The translations under genes were made by a program, and so were the position numbers. The notes beneath the pieces were generated by a model that searched no databases, was not told where the DNA came from, and worked only from the letters and a program-made list of their open reading frames with translations. DNA of 64,000 nucleotides from Nothophaeocryptopus gaeumannii (lineage: Eukaryota > Ascomycota > Dothideomycetes > Mycosphaerellales > Mycosphaerellaceae), in contig JASISA010000027.1 of the NCBI GenBank assembly GCA_031771865.1, positions 1,922,001-1,986,000 on the forward strand. The letters run 5' to 3'. Shown here piece after piece: positions 53,699 through 64,000 of this stretch. How positions within the stretch are numbered: the first letter of the stretch is position 1; each line of letters opens with the position of its first letter.

Positions 53699-54569
53699 AT
53701 GCTACTCACTCCGCCACCTTCCAGCCAGAAGCAGGGCGACTTCGGAAGCGTCTACACACGCTCATTGCCATATTACGAGGACGTCTACGGCAAGCTCGAC
53801 GAAGACGAGGGCGCTGAGGGCGATGCAGATGTCTGCGAATCGGAGTCTGACAGCGACGACATCGTGCCTTTGAGCCAGTATGAGAAGGGTATGCAGCCAT
53901 AATGGCCGCTCATGGTGTTCACTGCTGACTTACTGATAATTAACAGGTAAGGGCAAGCAGCCTGCGACCAAAGAGACTTACAAGATTGCACCCAAGCTTG
54001 AGCCCAAGCGCTCTCTGCCGCGCGCCGACTATGACCGTCTCAAGCCTCGCAAGTTTGGCATGTTCGGATCGCGGCGGCCGACGCTGGGTGATGAGATGAA
54101 AGATGACTTCCGTAAGGTTATTCCAACGACAGAAGAGTATGGCGGTCCTGCCGATGACGAGGACAGTGAGCCTGTACGGGGCAGGCTGAACAACTCTATC
54201 GAAGAAGAGGAGAGCAGTTCGGACGACGAGCACAGCAACCACGTACAAGGTCCGCAGAACGACTCCCGATCTCCAAGTCCAGGTCCTCGTCGTATCGTGC
54301 CTCTTCGACGCCCAGCTTCGCGCAAGTTATTCAAGCATCAGTTGGCGGAGAAGGCGCTGAAAGACAAAGCTGCACGATGCGTAGAGAAGTCGAGTAAGAA
54401 GAAGACGGCTACCAAGACGACGGAGCCTAAGCCGTCCAAGGCCATCAAGAACGCAGGCCGCATTGGTTCCAAGTCATCCAAGCCAGCGGCGCGGTATTCC
54501 AGGACTGCCTTCGTCAAGGTCGACAATCACCGCATCAACCTCAATGACTATCAGCGTTTCGAGGGCTAG
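53699..54569 (+). CDS. Unknown basic, serine-rich protein
   Basis: Exons 53699-53888 and 53947-54569 give 270 residues across a 58-nt intron (GTATGC...TTAACAG). I chose the ATG at 53699 because the open frame upstream has none. The first 60 residues are acidic (LDEDEGAEGDADVCESESD). The rest is basic and low-complexity, with KAARCVEKSSKKKTATKT and repeated Lys/Ser runs, and ends VDNHRINLNDYQRFEG. Composition suggests a nuclear, largely disordered protein, but no domain is recognised. Confidence 0.6.
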
Positions 54570-55250
54570 GAGAGAAGCGGTAGGTGGTGGAGCATGTGCG
54601 ACATGTCGTGAGAAGACATGTCACTCATTCTCTTGACTGCTGTCGTCAGAGCTGAAGACGCTTGATGAGCGTCAAGGATCAAGGATCTGGTCATCGCCCA
54701 ATGACATAGCCCTGCAGTTCATTTGCGCGCGATGCGACCGGCCCGGAAGAGCTTATGTTGCTTGGATGCAGTTTCTCGAGGACATCAACAAGCAAATTGA
54801 CTTCACAAGTTGGGCCAAATGGATCAAGATTATGCATTTAACGACCGAGAAGCTGTGTAATGTATGAATGGAAGGGCAGGATAAGTACCAGCCATCAGAT
54901 CTTCCCGAACATGTTCTTCGAACACCCAAACGGTGCAGAGTCAACAACGCAGGCCAAGCCCTTGGCTACTTGCCGCATCCCAGTTTATGTTAATGTCTTC
55001 CAGTCCGGATTTAGGTCTATAGTGTATCATCTCAGCTACGCCTTTCAGACCTCTTCTATTTCTCGCCTCCCTTCTTCTCCTGCATACAACACTCTTACCG
55101 CCATCGTCCGCTCCTTCCATACACCAAAATATCGATCCGCCCGCTCCCTACCTACCTCACCCAACCCTCGTTCGCGTGGACTTCCACGTGGTTGACGCAC
55201 TACTGTTCTGGGACCATATTGTTTGCTCAACACAGCATCAATAACACAAA
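54570..55250. other. Intergenic, presumed promoter
   Basis: Lies upstream of the PhoD-like phosphatase gene. The last 200 bases are C/T-rich, as in fungal leaders. No gene seen. Confidence 0.4.
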
Positions 55251-57556
55251 ATGGCGACGAGGACGGAGTCGCATCATTCGGGCAGAGCGCACGCCGCTGT
55301 TGAAGCATTCAAAGAGAGGACCGGTCTACACCATGGCACGAAGGCCGTCAACGAGCAAGAGACGAAAAGAGCCATTCCGCAATCTGCGGTCGGCATTGGC
55401 TCTGGACCACAGGTCGTGAGCACTTCGGATCAGCTCGAGATCCTCTGCGGGCCTCTTCTGAACTACAAGCGCATGAGTAATGAATTTACGGATCAACCGG
55501 TTTGGCACGGAAGCGTTCTCATTGTCACAACACCCGGTCAGAAGCCGCAGCAGCTATCCCTGCGATGTGTTGGATCAAACGCGCAAGGGGCCCTTGAGCG
55601 CTCGTTTTCTGCGGAGAGACTGTTTGAGGATCCGAAGAAGGGTTTCTGGCGATACTTGATCGATGTACCTTTCCTGGACCAAGAGTCGCTATGGGAGTAC
55701 AGCATCCCGAAGATGATCAACGAGCTCGACAAGCAGCCTGTGAGAAAACCGCTGCGCTTCTTCGTCCCGTCCAGACATGAGAGCATGCGCATTATGTTTC
55801 ATTCCTGCAACGGCTTCAGTGTCGGGACTGACATGAATACGTGGACGGGACCAGTGCTTTGGAACGATGTCTTGCGCATACACCAGGAGCAGCCATTGCA
55901 TGTCATGCTTGGAGGTGGAGATCAGATCTACAATGACGGTGTACGCGTGGATGGACCATTGCGGTCATGGACGGATATTGGCAATCCCAAGAAGCGACGA
56001 GACTTTCCCTTCGATGAGGATATGCGCGCCAAGTGTGACGACTACTACTTCAACAACTATGTCAAGTGGTATGGAACGGAGGAGTTTGCTTTGGCAAATG
56101 GTCAGATCGCGCAACTGAACATCTGGGACGATCACGATATTATTGATGGTTTCGGTTCTTACACCGACCACTTCATGAAGTGTTCTGTCTTCCGCGGCAT
56201 TGGAGGAGTTGCACACAAGTACTACCTTCTGTTCCAGCATCACATTCCTCCGCCACCATCAACGTACACCACAGATGCTCCGCAGACTACCAAGACGACC
56301 GGCAAGACCACCGCGCCGGATGCCGTCCAGCTCAAGGACACGTTCGTCATGACTCCTAAGACCGAAGATCCCAGCTTCATCATCGGTGGAAGACCTGGAC
56401 CTTACGTTGAGGAGCGGAGTCGCAGCATTTACTGCCAACTTGGCAAGCGCATCGCATTCGTTGGTATCGATGCTCGCACGGAGCGAACAAGACATCAGAT
56501 CAACTATCCGGAGACATACGACCAGATCTTCAATCGCACGAGTGATGAGATTGCGAGATCTGATGGAGGTATCAAGCATTTGGTTCTTCTGCTTGGTGTG
56601 CCTATTGCGTATCCGCGTCTGCAGTGGTTGGAGAACATTTTACAGAGGTGAGTTTACTCGATCGAAACTGGCTCACTGTGAAGTACTGACAGGATCTCAG
56701 TCCGATCATCGGCCCGATCAAGTTCCTCAACAAGCGCTTCGGTGTTGCTGGAGGGGTTTTCAACCAGTTCGATGGAGGTGTCGATCTTTTGGACGATTTG
56801 GATGACCACTACACCGCACATCAGCACAAAAAGGAGCGCAAGGCATTGGTTCACCGACTCCAAGAGCTTGCTAAGAAGCACAGCGTTCGTGTCACCATTC
56901 TAGGTGGTGATGTCCACCTGGCAGCTCTTGGGCGATTCTACAGCAATCCTTCTCTGAACATCCCAGCCGAGAGCGACTACAGGTACATGACCAACATCGT
57001 CAGTTCTGCGATCTGCAACAAGCCTCCTCCACAAGCTGTTGCCAATCTGCTGGCTCGCAGAAACAAGATCCACCATCTTGACCACGACACTGACGAGACG
57101 CTCCTGGAGCTGTTTGACAAGAATCCGGGTGAAGGCGAGGAAGGCGTTCAGCCGAAGACCGCGAAGAACAACCACGCCACCATGCCGAGTCGCAACTATG
57201 CCATCATCACGGAGTCTCACTCGCACACTGGAGTTCAGACGAACGGTACTGCCGTGGATGGTGTCGCCGCGAATGGAGCCAATGGCGCGGTGAACGGAGT
57301 GACGAACGCTGATGGACCGTTCACACTGCCAAAGAACACGCGAGAGCCAATCCACAAGGGCGAGATCCACGCTGGAACGCAACATCCGGCTGCGCAAGGT
57401 ATCCAGAAGACTGGGCTCGCTGGCACATACGGCTTGGATGTCACCATCCGAGTCGAGGTCAAGCCCGGCGACCGCGATGCGCGCACCGAGGGCTACGGTA
57501 TCAGCATACCTGCTCTGGACTCTGGAGCGTACAAAGGCCAGGGAACAAAGTGGTAG
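55251..57556 (+). CDS. PhoD-like metallophosphatase domain protein
   Basis: Exons 55251-56647 and 56701-57556 give 750 residues across a 53-nt intron (GTGAGT...CTCAG). The join links WLENILQ to SPIIGPIKFLNK. Metal-site motifs of the PhoD-like phosphatase fold appear in order: MFHSCNGFS, VMLGGGDQIYNDG, NIWDDHDIIDGFGSY, FVGIDARTERTR, and ILGGDVHLAALG in exon 2. No signal peptide is visible, unlike bacterial secreted PhoD, so it is probably intracellular. The C-terminal 170 residues are polar and Asn/Gly-rich. Substrate is unknown; fungal members are large and poorly studied. Confidence 0.88.
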
Positions 57557-57973
57557 AATCACAACGTTCCTGGGGCTGAGGATGCTGGGATGGAGGAGCT
57601 AGAGAAGAAAGAACACAGATTATGGTGCTTCTGAGGGGAACAGTATCAGACGCAGAAGGAGGAAGTGCTTATGGTGAATACCCTGTATAGTTTTGATTTC
57701 TACAGTTTGTAATGTAAAATACATCGAAGGTCGAGATGCCTGCTCGTTCTTGGATCATTTCTCTCATAACCCTCGCTCCTGTCGTCCATGCACGCCCCAC
57801 ATGCCCCACTTTGATGGTGTTCGCGTCTCGACATTCAAGATCACTTCATCCACCAACAATGTAGCCAATAACCAATTTCTGATCAGCTCCGGCTCGATCA
57901 ACGGCAACAGAACAGATCTCAAACAATTCTGATCAGCTCAGGCTCGTTCAGCAACCACCAATCCCATTCCAAA
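57557..57973. other. Intergenic with short duplicated block
   Basis: A block of about 20 bp (TTCTGATCAGCTC followed by GGCTCG) occurs at about 57879 and again at about 57928, just upstream of the PITH gene. It may mark a binding site or a chance local duplication. Confidence 0.4.
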
Positions 57974-58663
57974 ATGTCACATTGCCACGACGAGCACGAT
58001 CACCACCACCACGATCATTCCGAGGGCGCCGCACACGACCACACAGACGACCTAACTCCTGCTCTTCAGTTCGCCCTGTATGAAACCATCGACTTCTCCG
58101 CCGTCAATACCCTCAATGAATCCGTCTCCCACGCGGGCGTAAAGATTCTAGAGAAGACATGGACAGAACGAATGAACCCTGAACCAGAACTCGTCTCTGA
58201 TGAGGATGAACAACTCCTCATGCATATCCCTTTCACGGCGCAGATACGATTACACAGTATACTCATCCGCACATCAACTACCGACTCAGCGCCCATGACG
58301 TTGAAAGTCTACGTAAACCGCGAGGGTCTCGATTTCGCGACAGCAAGCGATCTGGAGCCGACACAAAAGCTGGAATTAGCGCAGAGTAATGAAGTCCAGG
58401 AGATACCTGTGAAAAGGGCATTGTTCAATACAGTGAGGAGCTTGGATCTGTTCTTTGAGGATAATTGGGGACAGGGGGAGGAAGATGAGACGAGGATATC
58501 ATATTTGGGTTTCAAAGGGGAGTGGATGAAGCTGTCGAGGGAGCCGGTGAATTTCTTGTATGAGGCGGCGGCGAATCCGGGTGATCATAAGTTGGCGAGT
58601 GGGGTGGGAGAGAGATTGGGTAGTGATATTGGGGGTGCTGGGGATGGGAGGCATGGGATGTGA
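57974..58663 (+). CDS. PITH-domain protein
   Basis: Single exon, 229 residues. The N-terminus is His/Asp-rich (MSHCHDEHDHHHHDHSEG), a likely metal-binding tail common in fungal PITH proteins. The PITH domain follows: LYETIDFSAVNTLNES, HIPFTAQIRLHSILIRT, LKVYVNREGLDF, and ISYLGFKGEWMKL. This domain is found at the C-terminus of thioredoxin-like protein 1, where it contacts the 26S proteasome; stand-alone members resemble PITHD1. No thioredoxin domain is present. Probably cytosolic or nuclear. Confidence 0.9.
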   Translation: MSHCHDEHDHHHHDHSEGAAHDHTDDLTPALQFALYETIDFSAVNTLNESVSHAGVKILEKTWTERMNPEPELVSDEDEQLLMHIPFTAQIRLHSILIRTSTTDSAPMTLKVYVNREGLDFATASDLEPTQKLELAQSNEVQEIPVKRALFNTVRSLDLFFEDNWGQGEEDETRISYLGFKGEWMKLSREPVNFLYEAAANPGDHKLASGVGERLGSDIGGAGDGRHGM

Positions 58664-58886
58664 GCAGAAGAGAAGAGGCAAGCAAGGTGGAGTGGGAGCA
58701 TGGAGATGTTCTTTGAAGCCTGAGACAATGGATAAGGACATGAGAATATGCGGTATGCGAAGAGATGTGGTTTGTATGATGTTGAGGGCAAATGCATTCA
58801 TCAGTCGTTTGGCACTTGGGTATCGTGAACGCCTCGCTAAATGTCCAAGATGACCACCTATATTTCTGCTCTTCTTGTCCACATCT

Positions 58887-59595
58887 TCATGCAGCAATCA
58901 TTTCAGCATCATCTCGTTCTCTCGCCGCCCTCTCCTGCCTTCTCCTTCTCGCCCGTTCCTCTGGTGACTCCTGTGGCGCATCAGGCATCTCACCCGCCGT
59001 CACCTTCGGAGCATCTGGCATAGCAGGCACTCCTTTCGCCTTCTGTGCTTCTCTTTCCAGAGCCTCCAGCTCATCTTCCACTTCATCCTCATCTTCATTC
59101 GACATCTTCCCCGCCAGCATATCATTGACCTCTTGCTGATATGCTTGCGCCTCTTCACTTTCGCTCAATATCATCTCCACTTTCTCGAGCCCACCCATCT
59201 CTTTGTGAATTTCCTTTAAAACTGCAGTGCCTTGTTGTAGACCGAACATTACATCCTTCTGTACCAACGCGAATTCGACATCGCTCGTAAGCGCTTGTAA
59301 CTGGGCGAGTTGTTGGTCTGTCTTCTGCAGTAATGATTCCTGGTATTTCTTCCTCCGTAGCGCCAGCAGCGCCTTTTGCTTATTCCCGCTCCGCAGGCAT
59401 TCTCGTGCGATCTCCGTCTCGCGGGTGGTGATGGTTGAGATTCGTTTCTGATATTGATGGAGCTTGTCGCGTTGGATCTTGAGGTCTAGGATGGCCCTGC
59501 CATTTCATTGGGGTCAGATTTTGCAGTCACTACCTGCTTGACGCGACTTACCTGTCTTGTGCTGAGACTTTGTTTGAGCTGCTGGAATTGCCCAT
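58887..59595 (-). CDS. VPS20: ESCRT-III subunit Vps20 (CHMP6)
   Basis: Exons 59552-59595 and 58887-59496 give 217 residues across a 55-nt intron (GTAAGT...GGCAG). Exon 1 codes MGNSSSSNKVSAQD, an N-myristoylation signal expected of Vps20. The join gives AILDLKIQRDKLHQY, followed by the basic helical core (ECLRSGNKQKALLALRRKK), QLQALTSDVEFALVQKDV and an acidic C-terminal part. Vps20 binds endosomal membrane and ESCRT-II and nucleates Snf7 polymers that sort cargo into multivesicular bodies. Divergent from RIX7. Confidence 0.9.
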
Positions 59596-60018
59596 CGCGA
59601 TTCACTTGTTTGCGACTACATCTTCATCTGGGCTTCACCGAGGCGCAGCGTGGTTAAGCCCGGCTCCTTCCCGTCGTTGCATCATGCAGGTGCCTGGCCA
59701 TAAGATAAGCACGCGTCGATCGGCACGTGCGCTTCTCGTGCCAATTATCGTGGCAGCGGCATCCATCGCAGACCTCAGTCGGAGGATCAGAATTCGCCTA
59801 CTACTATCTTATGAAGGCTCTCACGCAGTCATTCAGCTTTAAGAAAGCGGAAGTCCGCACTGGTAGCTTTATTTTAAAAGCCTGTCATTCGTGCGAGAGC
59901 CTATATTGACTTTTGCCTATGAGTCAACGTCAACCCACGAAAGCCAGGAGCCGTGCACAAATTTGTGAACTACGACCTGCCACCTGCTCACATCACTTCG
60001 CTGCTGCCGACAACGAAC
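59596..60018. other. Divergent promoter between VPS20 and RIX7
   Basis: The frame of RIX7 is open upstream to 59953 but without an ATG; translation most likely starts at 60019. No other gene seen. Confidence 0.5.
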
Positions 60019-62145
60019 ATGCATCTGCAGGGCGCTCTGGACAATGACGTCCATGTTTGCGTGAAGAGATTCCTTGCGGAAGGAGTACCCAACGATGTAC
60101 CCAATCTCTACTCCGCGCTGCAACGCTCGAATTCCGCTCTGAAAAGGAAGCAAAAGAAGGTCATATTGGCTTCCATCGAGAGGGTTTTGGAATTTCTGGG
60201 CGAAATTGAGAACGACGCGGCCGATTCTGATGCAATAATTGAAGACGCGGTTGACGAGCCTATGCCGGATCTGATGAACAAGTCACTGCGAGCGAATCTG
60301 GCGTCTTCTCGCCCGGCCAGCCCTCCCCGCGATATCAACGGGGAGGAAGCCGGAGGGTTAAAAAAGCGCAAAGTAAATGGAGAGTCTCTACCGAAACGGC
60401 AGAAGCGAAATGACGAGAAGCCAAGCATTGAAGCACCGACCGACGTATCGCTCGAGGATGTTGGCGGCATGGACAACGTGATCCGCGACCTGAAGAAGCA
60501 CCTTGCCACCCCAATGATGTTCTCAACAGACTACCGGAATGCTAGCATACCGTTACCCAGAGGCGTAATGCTGCATGGCCCGCCAGGTTGTGGAAAGACG
60601 CTACTAGTACGAGCATGTGCAGCTTCCTTAGGCGTACCATTTGTCGAAATCCTTGGACCAGCCATTGTCTCAGGCATGAGCGGTGAATCAGAGAAAGGAG
60701 TGCGCGAGCGATTTGAAGAGGCGAAGAAGAACGCGCCTTGTCTAATATTCATCGACGAGATCGACGCGATCGCTCCGAAGCGTGATACCAGTCAGAGCCA
60801 AATGGAGAAGAGAATAGTAGCACAGTTGTTGGTCAGCATGGATGAGTTGCAGCGCGACAACGAGAAACCTGTCATTGTGCTCGCGGCCACCAACCGACCA
60901 GACAGCATTGACCCTGCACTACGACGAGGAGGGAGATTCGGGACAGAGATCAATATTGGCGTGCCGGACGAGCAGGCAAGGAGACGAATCCTGGAAACTC
61001 AGACTCGAAAAATGCCAGTGGCCGCAGACGTCGATTTCAACCGACTGGCGAAGCTTACAGCAGGCTTTGTCGGCGCCGATTTGCAGGATCTTGTGGGCAA
61101 AGCAGGAGAGAACCAGATGGACCGTCTCCGAGACGCTTACGAACTTCAAGCCGACCAGTTGCACCTCGGCTATGCCAGCTCGGAGCGTGCTTCGATCGCA
61201 GAATGGAATCGCCTAGTAGCACGTGGCAGAGCTGCCGACGCACCCCGGCCTGGAGGCTTCGAAGTAGTGCAACTTCACATGAACGATTTCCTCACAGTCC
61301 TCCCCACCATCACACCCTCCAGCAAGAGAGAAGGCTTCACAACCATACCGGATGTCTCCTGGGAAGACATCGGCGCCTCGGAAACCATTCGGAAAGAGCT
61401 CAAAATGGCCATAGTGGATAGAATTGCTGTCCCAGAGCTCTACGAGCACTTCGGTGTCACCAACCCCACCGGAGTGCTACTGTGCGGGCCTCCCGGATGC
61501 GGAAAAACGCTTCTAGCAAAGGCGACAGCTGCGGAGAGCAAAGCCAACTTCATCTCCGTCAAAGGCCCCGAGCTCCTTAATAAGTTCGTCGGAGAATCTG
61601 AGGCCGCAGTACGGAAAGTCTTCCAGCGAGCGAGAAGCAGTGTCCCCTGCGTGATCTTCTTTGACGAGCTCGACGCTCTCGTCCCGAAACGTGACGAGGG
61701 GGGCAGCGAAGCGTCCTCCCGAGTCGTTAATACCCTGCTCACGGAACTGGATGGAATGGAGATGAGAGACGGGATCTATGTGATCGCGGCTACAAACCGT
61801 CCGGACATGATCGACGAGGCTATGCTCCGTCCCGGACGCCTGGGGAAAACACTCTTCGTCGACCTCCCTGGTCCTGAAGAGAGGGTTGATATTTTGAGAG
61901 CGCTTCTGAGGAACAGACCATGTGAACTCAGTTCACCAATGGCGGAGATGGCGAGGGATAAGTGTGAGGGGTACACTGGAGCAGATTTGGGGGCTTTGGT
62001 CGAGGAAGCTATAGTAAGCGCGATGGAGCGGCGCTCACCTCGCATGGAGATGGAGGACTTCACCCATGCGGTTGGGAGGGTCAAAGTGTCTGTGCGGGAC
62101 AGGGATAAGTATAGGAAGTTGAAGGATAAGTTTGGGCAGAGGTAA
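60019..62145 (+). CDS. RIX7: AAA-ATPase Rix7 (NVL-like), 60S ribosome biogenesis
   Basis: Single exon, 708 residues from the ATG at 60019. The N-terminal domain (LDNDVHVCVKRFLAEG, YSALQRSNSALKRKQKKV) and a basic stretch (GLKKRKVNGESLPKRQKR), a likely nuclear signal, precede two AAA modules. D1 has Walker A GPPGCGKT near residue 187, Walker B LIFIDEID and the sensor AATNRPD. D2 has a second GPPGCGKT near 490, VIFFDELD and a matching sensor. Both modules keep all catalytic motifs. Rix7 is the type II AAA-ATPase that strips factors such as Nsa1 from pre-60S particles in the nucleolus. The double AAA plus this N-domain separates it from Cdc48. Confidence 0.92.
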   Translation: MHLQGALDNDVHVCVKRFLAEGVPNDVPNLYSALQRSNSALKRKQKKVILASIERVLEFLGEIENDAADSDAIIEDAVDEPMPDLMNKSLRANLASSRPASPPRDINGEEAGGLKKRKVNGESLPKRQKRNDEKPSIEAPTDVSLEDVGGMDNVIRDLKKHLATPMMFSTDYRNASIPLPRGVMLHGPPGCGKTLLVRACAASLGVPFVEILGPAIVSGMSGESEKGVRERFEEAKKNAPCLIFIDEIDAIAPKRDTSQSQMEKRIVAQLLVSMDELQRDNEKPVIVLAATNRPDSIDPALRRGGRFGTEINIGVPDEQARRRILETQTRKMPVAADVDFNRLAKLTAGFVGADLQDLVGKAGENQMDRLRDAYELQADQLHLGYASSERASIAEWNRLVARGRAADAPRPGGFEVVQLHMNDFLTVLPTITPSSKREGFTTIPDVSWEDIGASETIRKELKMAIVDRIAVPELYEHFGVTNPTGVLLCGPPGCGKTLLAKATAAESKANFISVKGPELLNKFVGESEAAVRKVFQRARSSVPCVIFFDELDALVPKRDEGGSEASSRVVNTLLTELDGMEMRDGIYVIAATNRPDMIDEAMLRPGRLGKTLFVDLPGPEERVDILRALLRNRPCELSSPMAEMARDKCEGYTGADLGALVEEAIVSAMERRSPRMEMEDFTHAVGRVKVSVRDRDKYRKLKDKFGQR

Positions 62146-62146
62146 T

Positions 62147-62299
62147 GGGCTCTCAGAGCTGTAATGCGGTTTTGGTAGTGCCGAGGCGGCTGCCCTAAGT
62201 TTAAACAAGTATTCTTATGAGAGAGCAGGATAGGAATAGGCTCTCCAGAGCTACAATGCAATTTTGATAGTGCTGAGGCGGCCTGCCAGTGTTTGAAAC
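62147..62299 (+). repeat. Imperfect direct repeat downstream of RIX7
   Basis: Two copies of about 60 bp, 62147-62206 and 62239-62299. The best-aligned 45 bases differ by six substitutions, all transitions, plus small indels. No coding role seen. Confidence 0.75.
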
Positions 62300-62395
62300 G
62301 ACGATGAGAAAGCGAGAGGCACTTGAGAAACTGCTTTTGGTCTTCTTATCTACAGTGCTGTGCCTATCCCTTTTGAAACTCCTTCCGTATGACCT

Positions 62396-64000
62396 CTACT
62401 CGTCCAGCTTCACGTAATTCGCTGGGAAGAGACCAGCGCGGCCATTGTACTCACCAGACCACCAGTTGTCGTCGGGAAATTCCTATCCATAGTTAGCGGC
62501 CTATCTGTGAATCGTGAGGCGGATGTACTCACGACATTCGTGATCTTCGCGCCATCCGGGAAGCTAAGCTCATTCTCCTCGGCAGCTTCATAGTCATACT
62601 CGGCAGTTGCAGTAGGCAGGTGCCCGCCAGCAGGCTGCGGCGGGCCTGGCGGAGGAGCCGCATCCTCCTCGGCGTACCCAGTAGCAGCGGCGCCACCGCT
62701 AGCACCGCCAGCAACGAGCTCGACATAGTTCGATGGGAACAGACCCTTCTCCCCTCGGCTGTTCTCACCTATCCACCAATCGTTGTCGACCATTTCAATG
62801 CCAGTGATGCGCTCTCCCTCTCTAAGAGCGATCTCGTTGTCTTCATCTTTGTCGTAATCAAACTGTGCAATTGCTTCATGTCCGCCAGACGAGCCGCGTG
62901 GGTCTTCAGCCTGTCCAAATGTGCTCGCAGCTGCTGCTTGTGCCGCGCCTCGAGAGGGGTCATGCTGCTCAACCTGCGGCTCGGGCTCGAGGTCCTGGTG
63001 CTGCGAAGCTACCTTGGAAAGCGAGTCACTGGGCACTGCGCGTGGAGGTAGGGAATCCGCTGGTTCCAAAGGCTCTGGCTCAGAACCGCGACCGACCGGC
63101 ATGGCAATGCGGACTGGAGATCCTTGTGGCAATGGCTGCTCGTCCTCTTCCTCATCTTCATCTTGTGGCACAGGCCTTGGTGGAGGCGATGGAAGGTCTT
63201 GGTGCTGCGCAGCAGGAACCTCTGTCTCGGACGGTCTCTGGGGTAGTCCTGGGATGGGGATGCCTCGAGCGCCCGCGTTTGGCTTGCTCGAAGTATCAAG
63301 TGGCGGAGGCCCTGGAGCACCACCAGTAGGCTCACGCGTAAAGCCCATCGGAGGAGCACCTCCAAATCGGTCTTTGATAACTGAGACACCACCAGTGGCC
63401 GGCTCAGCCTCCTCCCTGAGCGGCTCATCCTGTCCAGTGCGCTGCGAGCTTACGCCGCTTCCACCTGTGCGAGAAGGAATCTGCACACCCCACTTCTTGC
63501 CACCGTATCCGCTCTGCCATCCGCCGCTCGTCTGACTTTGAATTGGCGAGGTTGGTGCCCCAAAGCCTGGGGATGCTGTATCTGCAGCTCCGCTCGTACC
63601 ACGTTCGCGTGCCTTGCGCTCTGCCCAGATCTGCGCGGGTGTCTTACCGCCTTCGTCCGCAAAGTTCTTGCCCGCAGTACCGACCTGAGCAGCTGATAGA
63701 ATTGGTTTCGCCTGGAAGCCTCCTGGTGCGGGTGCCTTCGTGCCGGAGAAGTTGCTTGCTTGTGCGCCGAATCGGTTGGCAACTTTAGGCTTTGGCAGTT
63801 CGGTCAGAGGTCGCGCTTGGTTGAACGCAGCGGAGCGATCAGCGAGTGACTTCGGCGCATTCTCGTCATTGTCCGCTGGCTGAGCTGGCTCGGGAACGGG
63901 AGCCGGAGCAGGTGCTCCTTGAGCTTTACGTCTGATTTCCGCGATATCGACCTTTCCAACAGGTTCGTAAGAGCCCTTGACTACTGTTGGTCTATCGTCC
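62396..64000 (-). CDS. ABP1: Actin-binding protein Abp1 (drebrin-like), 3' part only
   Basis: The frame enters from beyond the right edge and ends at 62396. Exons 62533-64000 and 62396-62482 are joined across a 50-nt intron (GTGAGT...GGATAG) that splits the last SH3 domain. The visible part starts VVKGSYEPVGKVDIAEIRRK, the conserved run after the ADF-homology domain of Abp1, which lies outside the window. A Pro-rich, acidic middle follows. Two SH3 domains end the protein: AIAQFDYDKDEDNEIALREG with WWIGENSRGEKGLFPSNYV, and AEYDYEAAEENELSF with WWSGEYNGRAGLFPANYV. Abp1 links Arp2/3-driven actin patches to endocytosis through its SH3 ligands. Tandem SH3 domains are usual in filamentous fungi. 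Confidence 0.88.

Noticed and set aside
1..64000. CRISPR arrays, rRNA genes, bacterial operons or phage
   Set aside because: No regularly spaced repeats, rRNA cores or polycistronic layout were seen; intron-bearing genes show a fungal nuclear genome.

Overview
This window looks like nuclear DNA of a filamentous ascomycete (Pezizomycotina), most likely a Dothideomycete; that placement is inferred from gene content and style, not from a marker gene. The genes are compact and lie on both strands. Introns are short (about 48-105 nt), with GT...AG ends and CTGAC/CTAAC-type branch sites. The products are eukaryotic housekeeping proteins: dynein intermediate chain, AMP deaminase, Ssd1, Spc25, Rrn6, Vps20, Rix7, Abp1, a complex I subunit and ATP synthase subunit e. 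I found no operon, CRISPR array or rRNA.

Layout. 0-10 kb: a small DUF2293 protein, a serine-rich GPI-type surface protein, an unusual tRNA-Gly(GCC) gene, an FAD monooxygenase, a Nudix hydrolase, threonine aldolase and dynein intermediate chain. 10-17 kb: an AT-rich patch with a decayed Tc1/mariner-type transposase, a kinase-like protein lacking the catalytic Asp, ATP synthase subunit e and a broken carboxylesterase. 17-38 kb: AMP deaminase, a Gly-Trp repeat protein, a peroxisomal membrane protein, a secreted glutaminase with one frameshift, SSD1 and a second DUF2293 protein. 38-48 kb: complex I ESSS subunit, two small unknown proteins, a convergent acetolactate decarboxylase/catabolic acetolactate synthase pair, an IMPACT-domain protein and an MFS transporter with a small deletion. 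48-64 kb: SPC25, RRN6, two unknown proteins, a PhoD-like phosphatase, a PITH protein, VPS20, RIX7 and the 3' part of ABP1.

Most neighbours are functionally unrelated. The clear exception is the acetolactate pair: the synthase makes 2-acetolactate from pyruvate and the decarboxylase turns it into acetoin. Together they form a bacterial-type acetoin route in a fungal genome.

The most unusual feature is the tRNA-Gly(GCC) gene. Its 71-nt mature sequence is fully conserved, but it is interrupted by a 12-nt intron at the normal site after position 37 and by a second, 56-nt insertion in the D-loop whose ends are GT and AG. Exon joins were worked out by hand from frame, splice signals and family conservation; no search or alignment was run.
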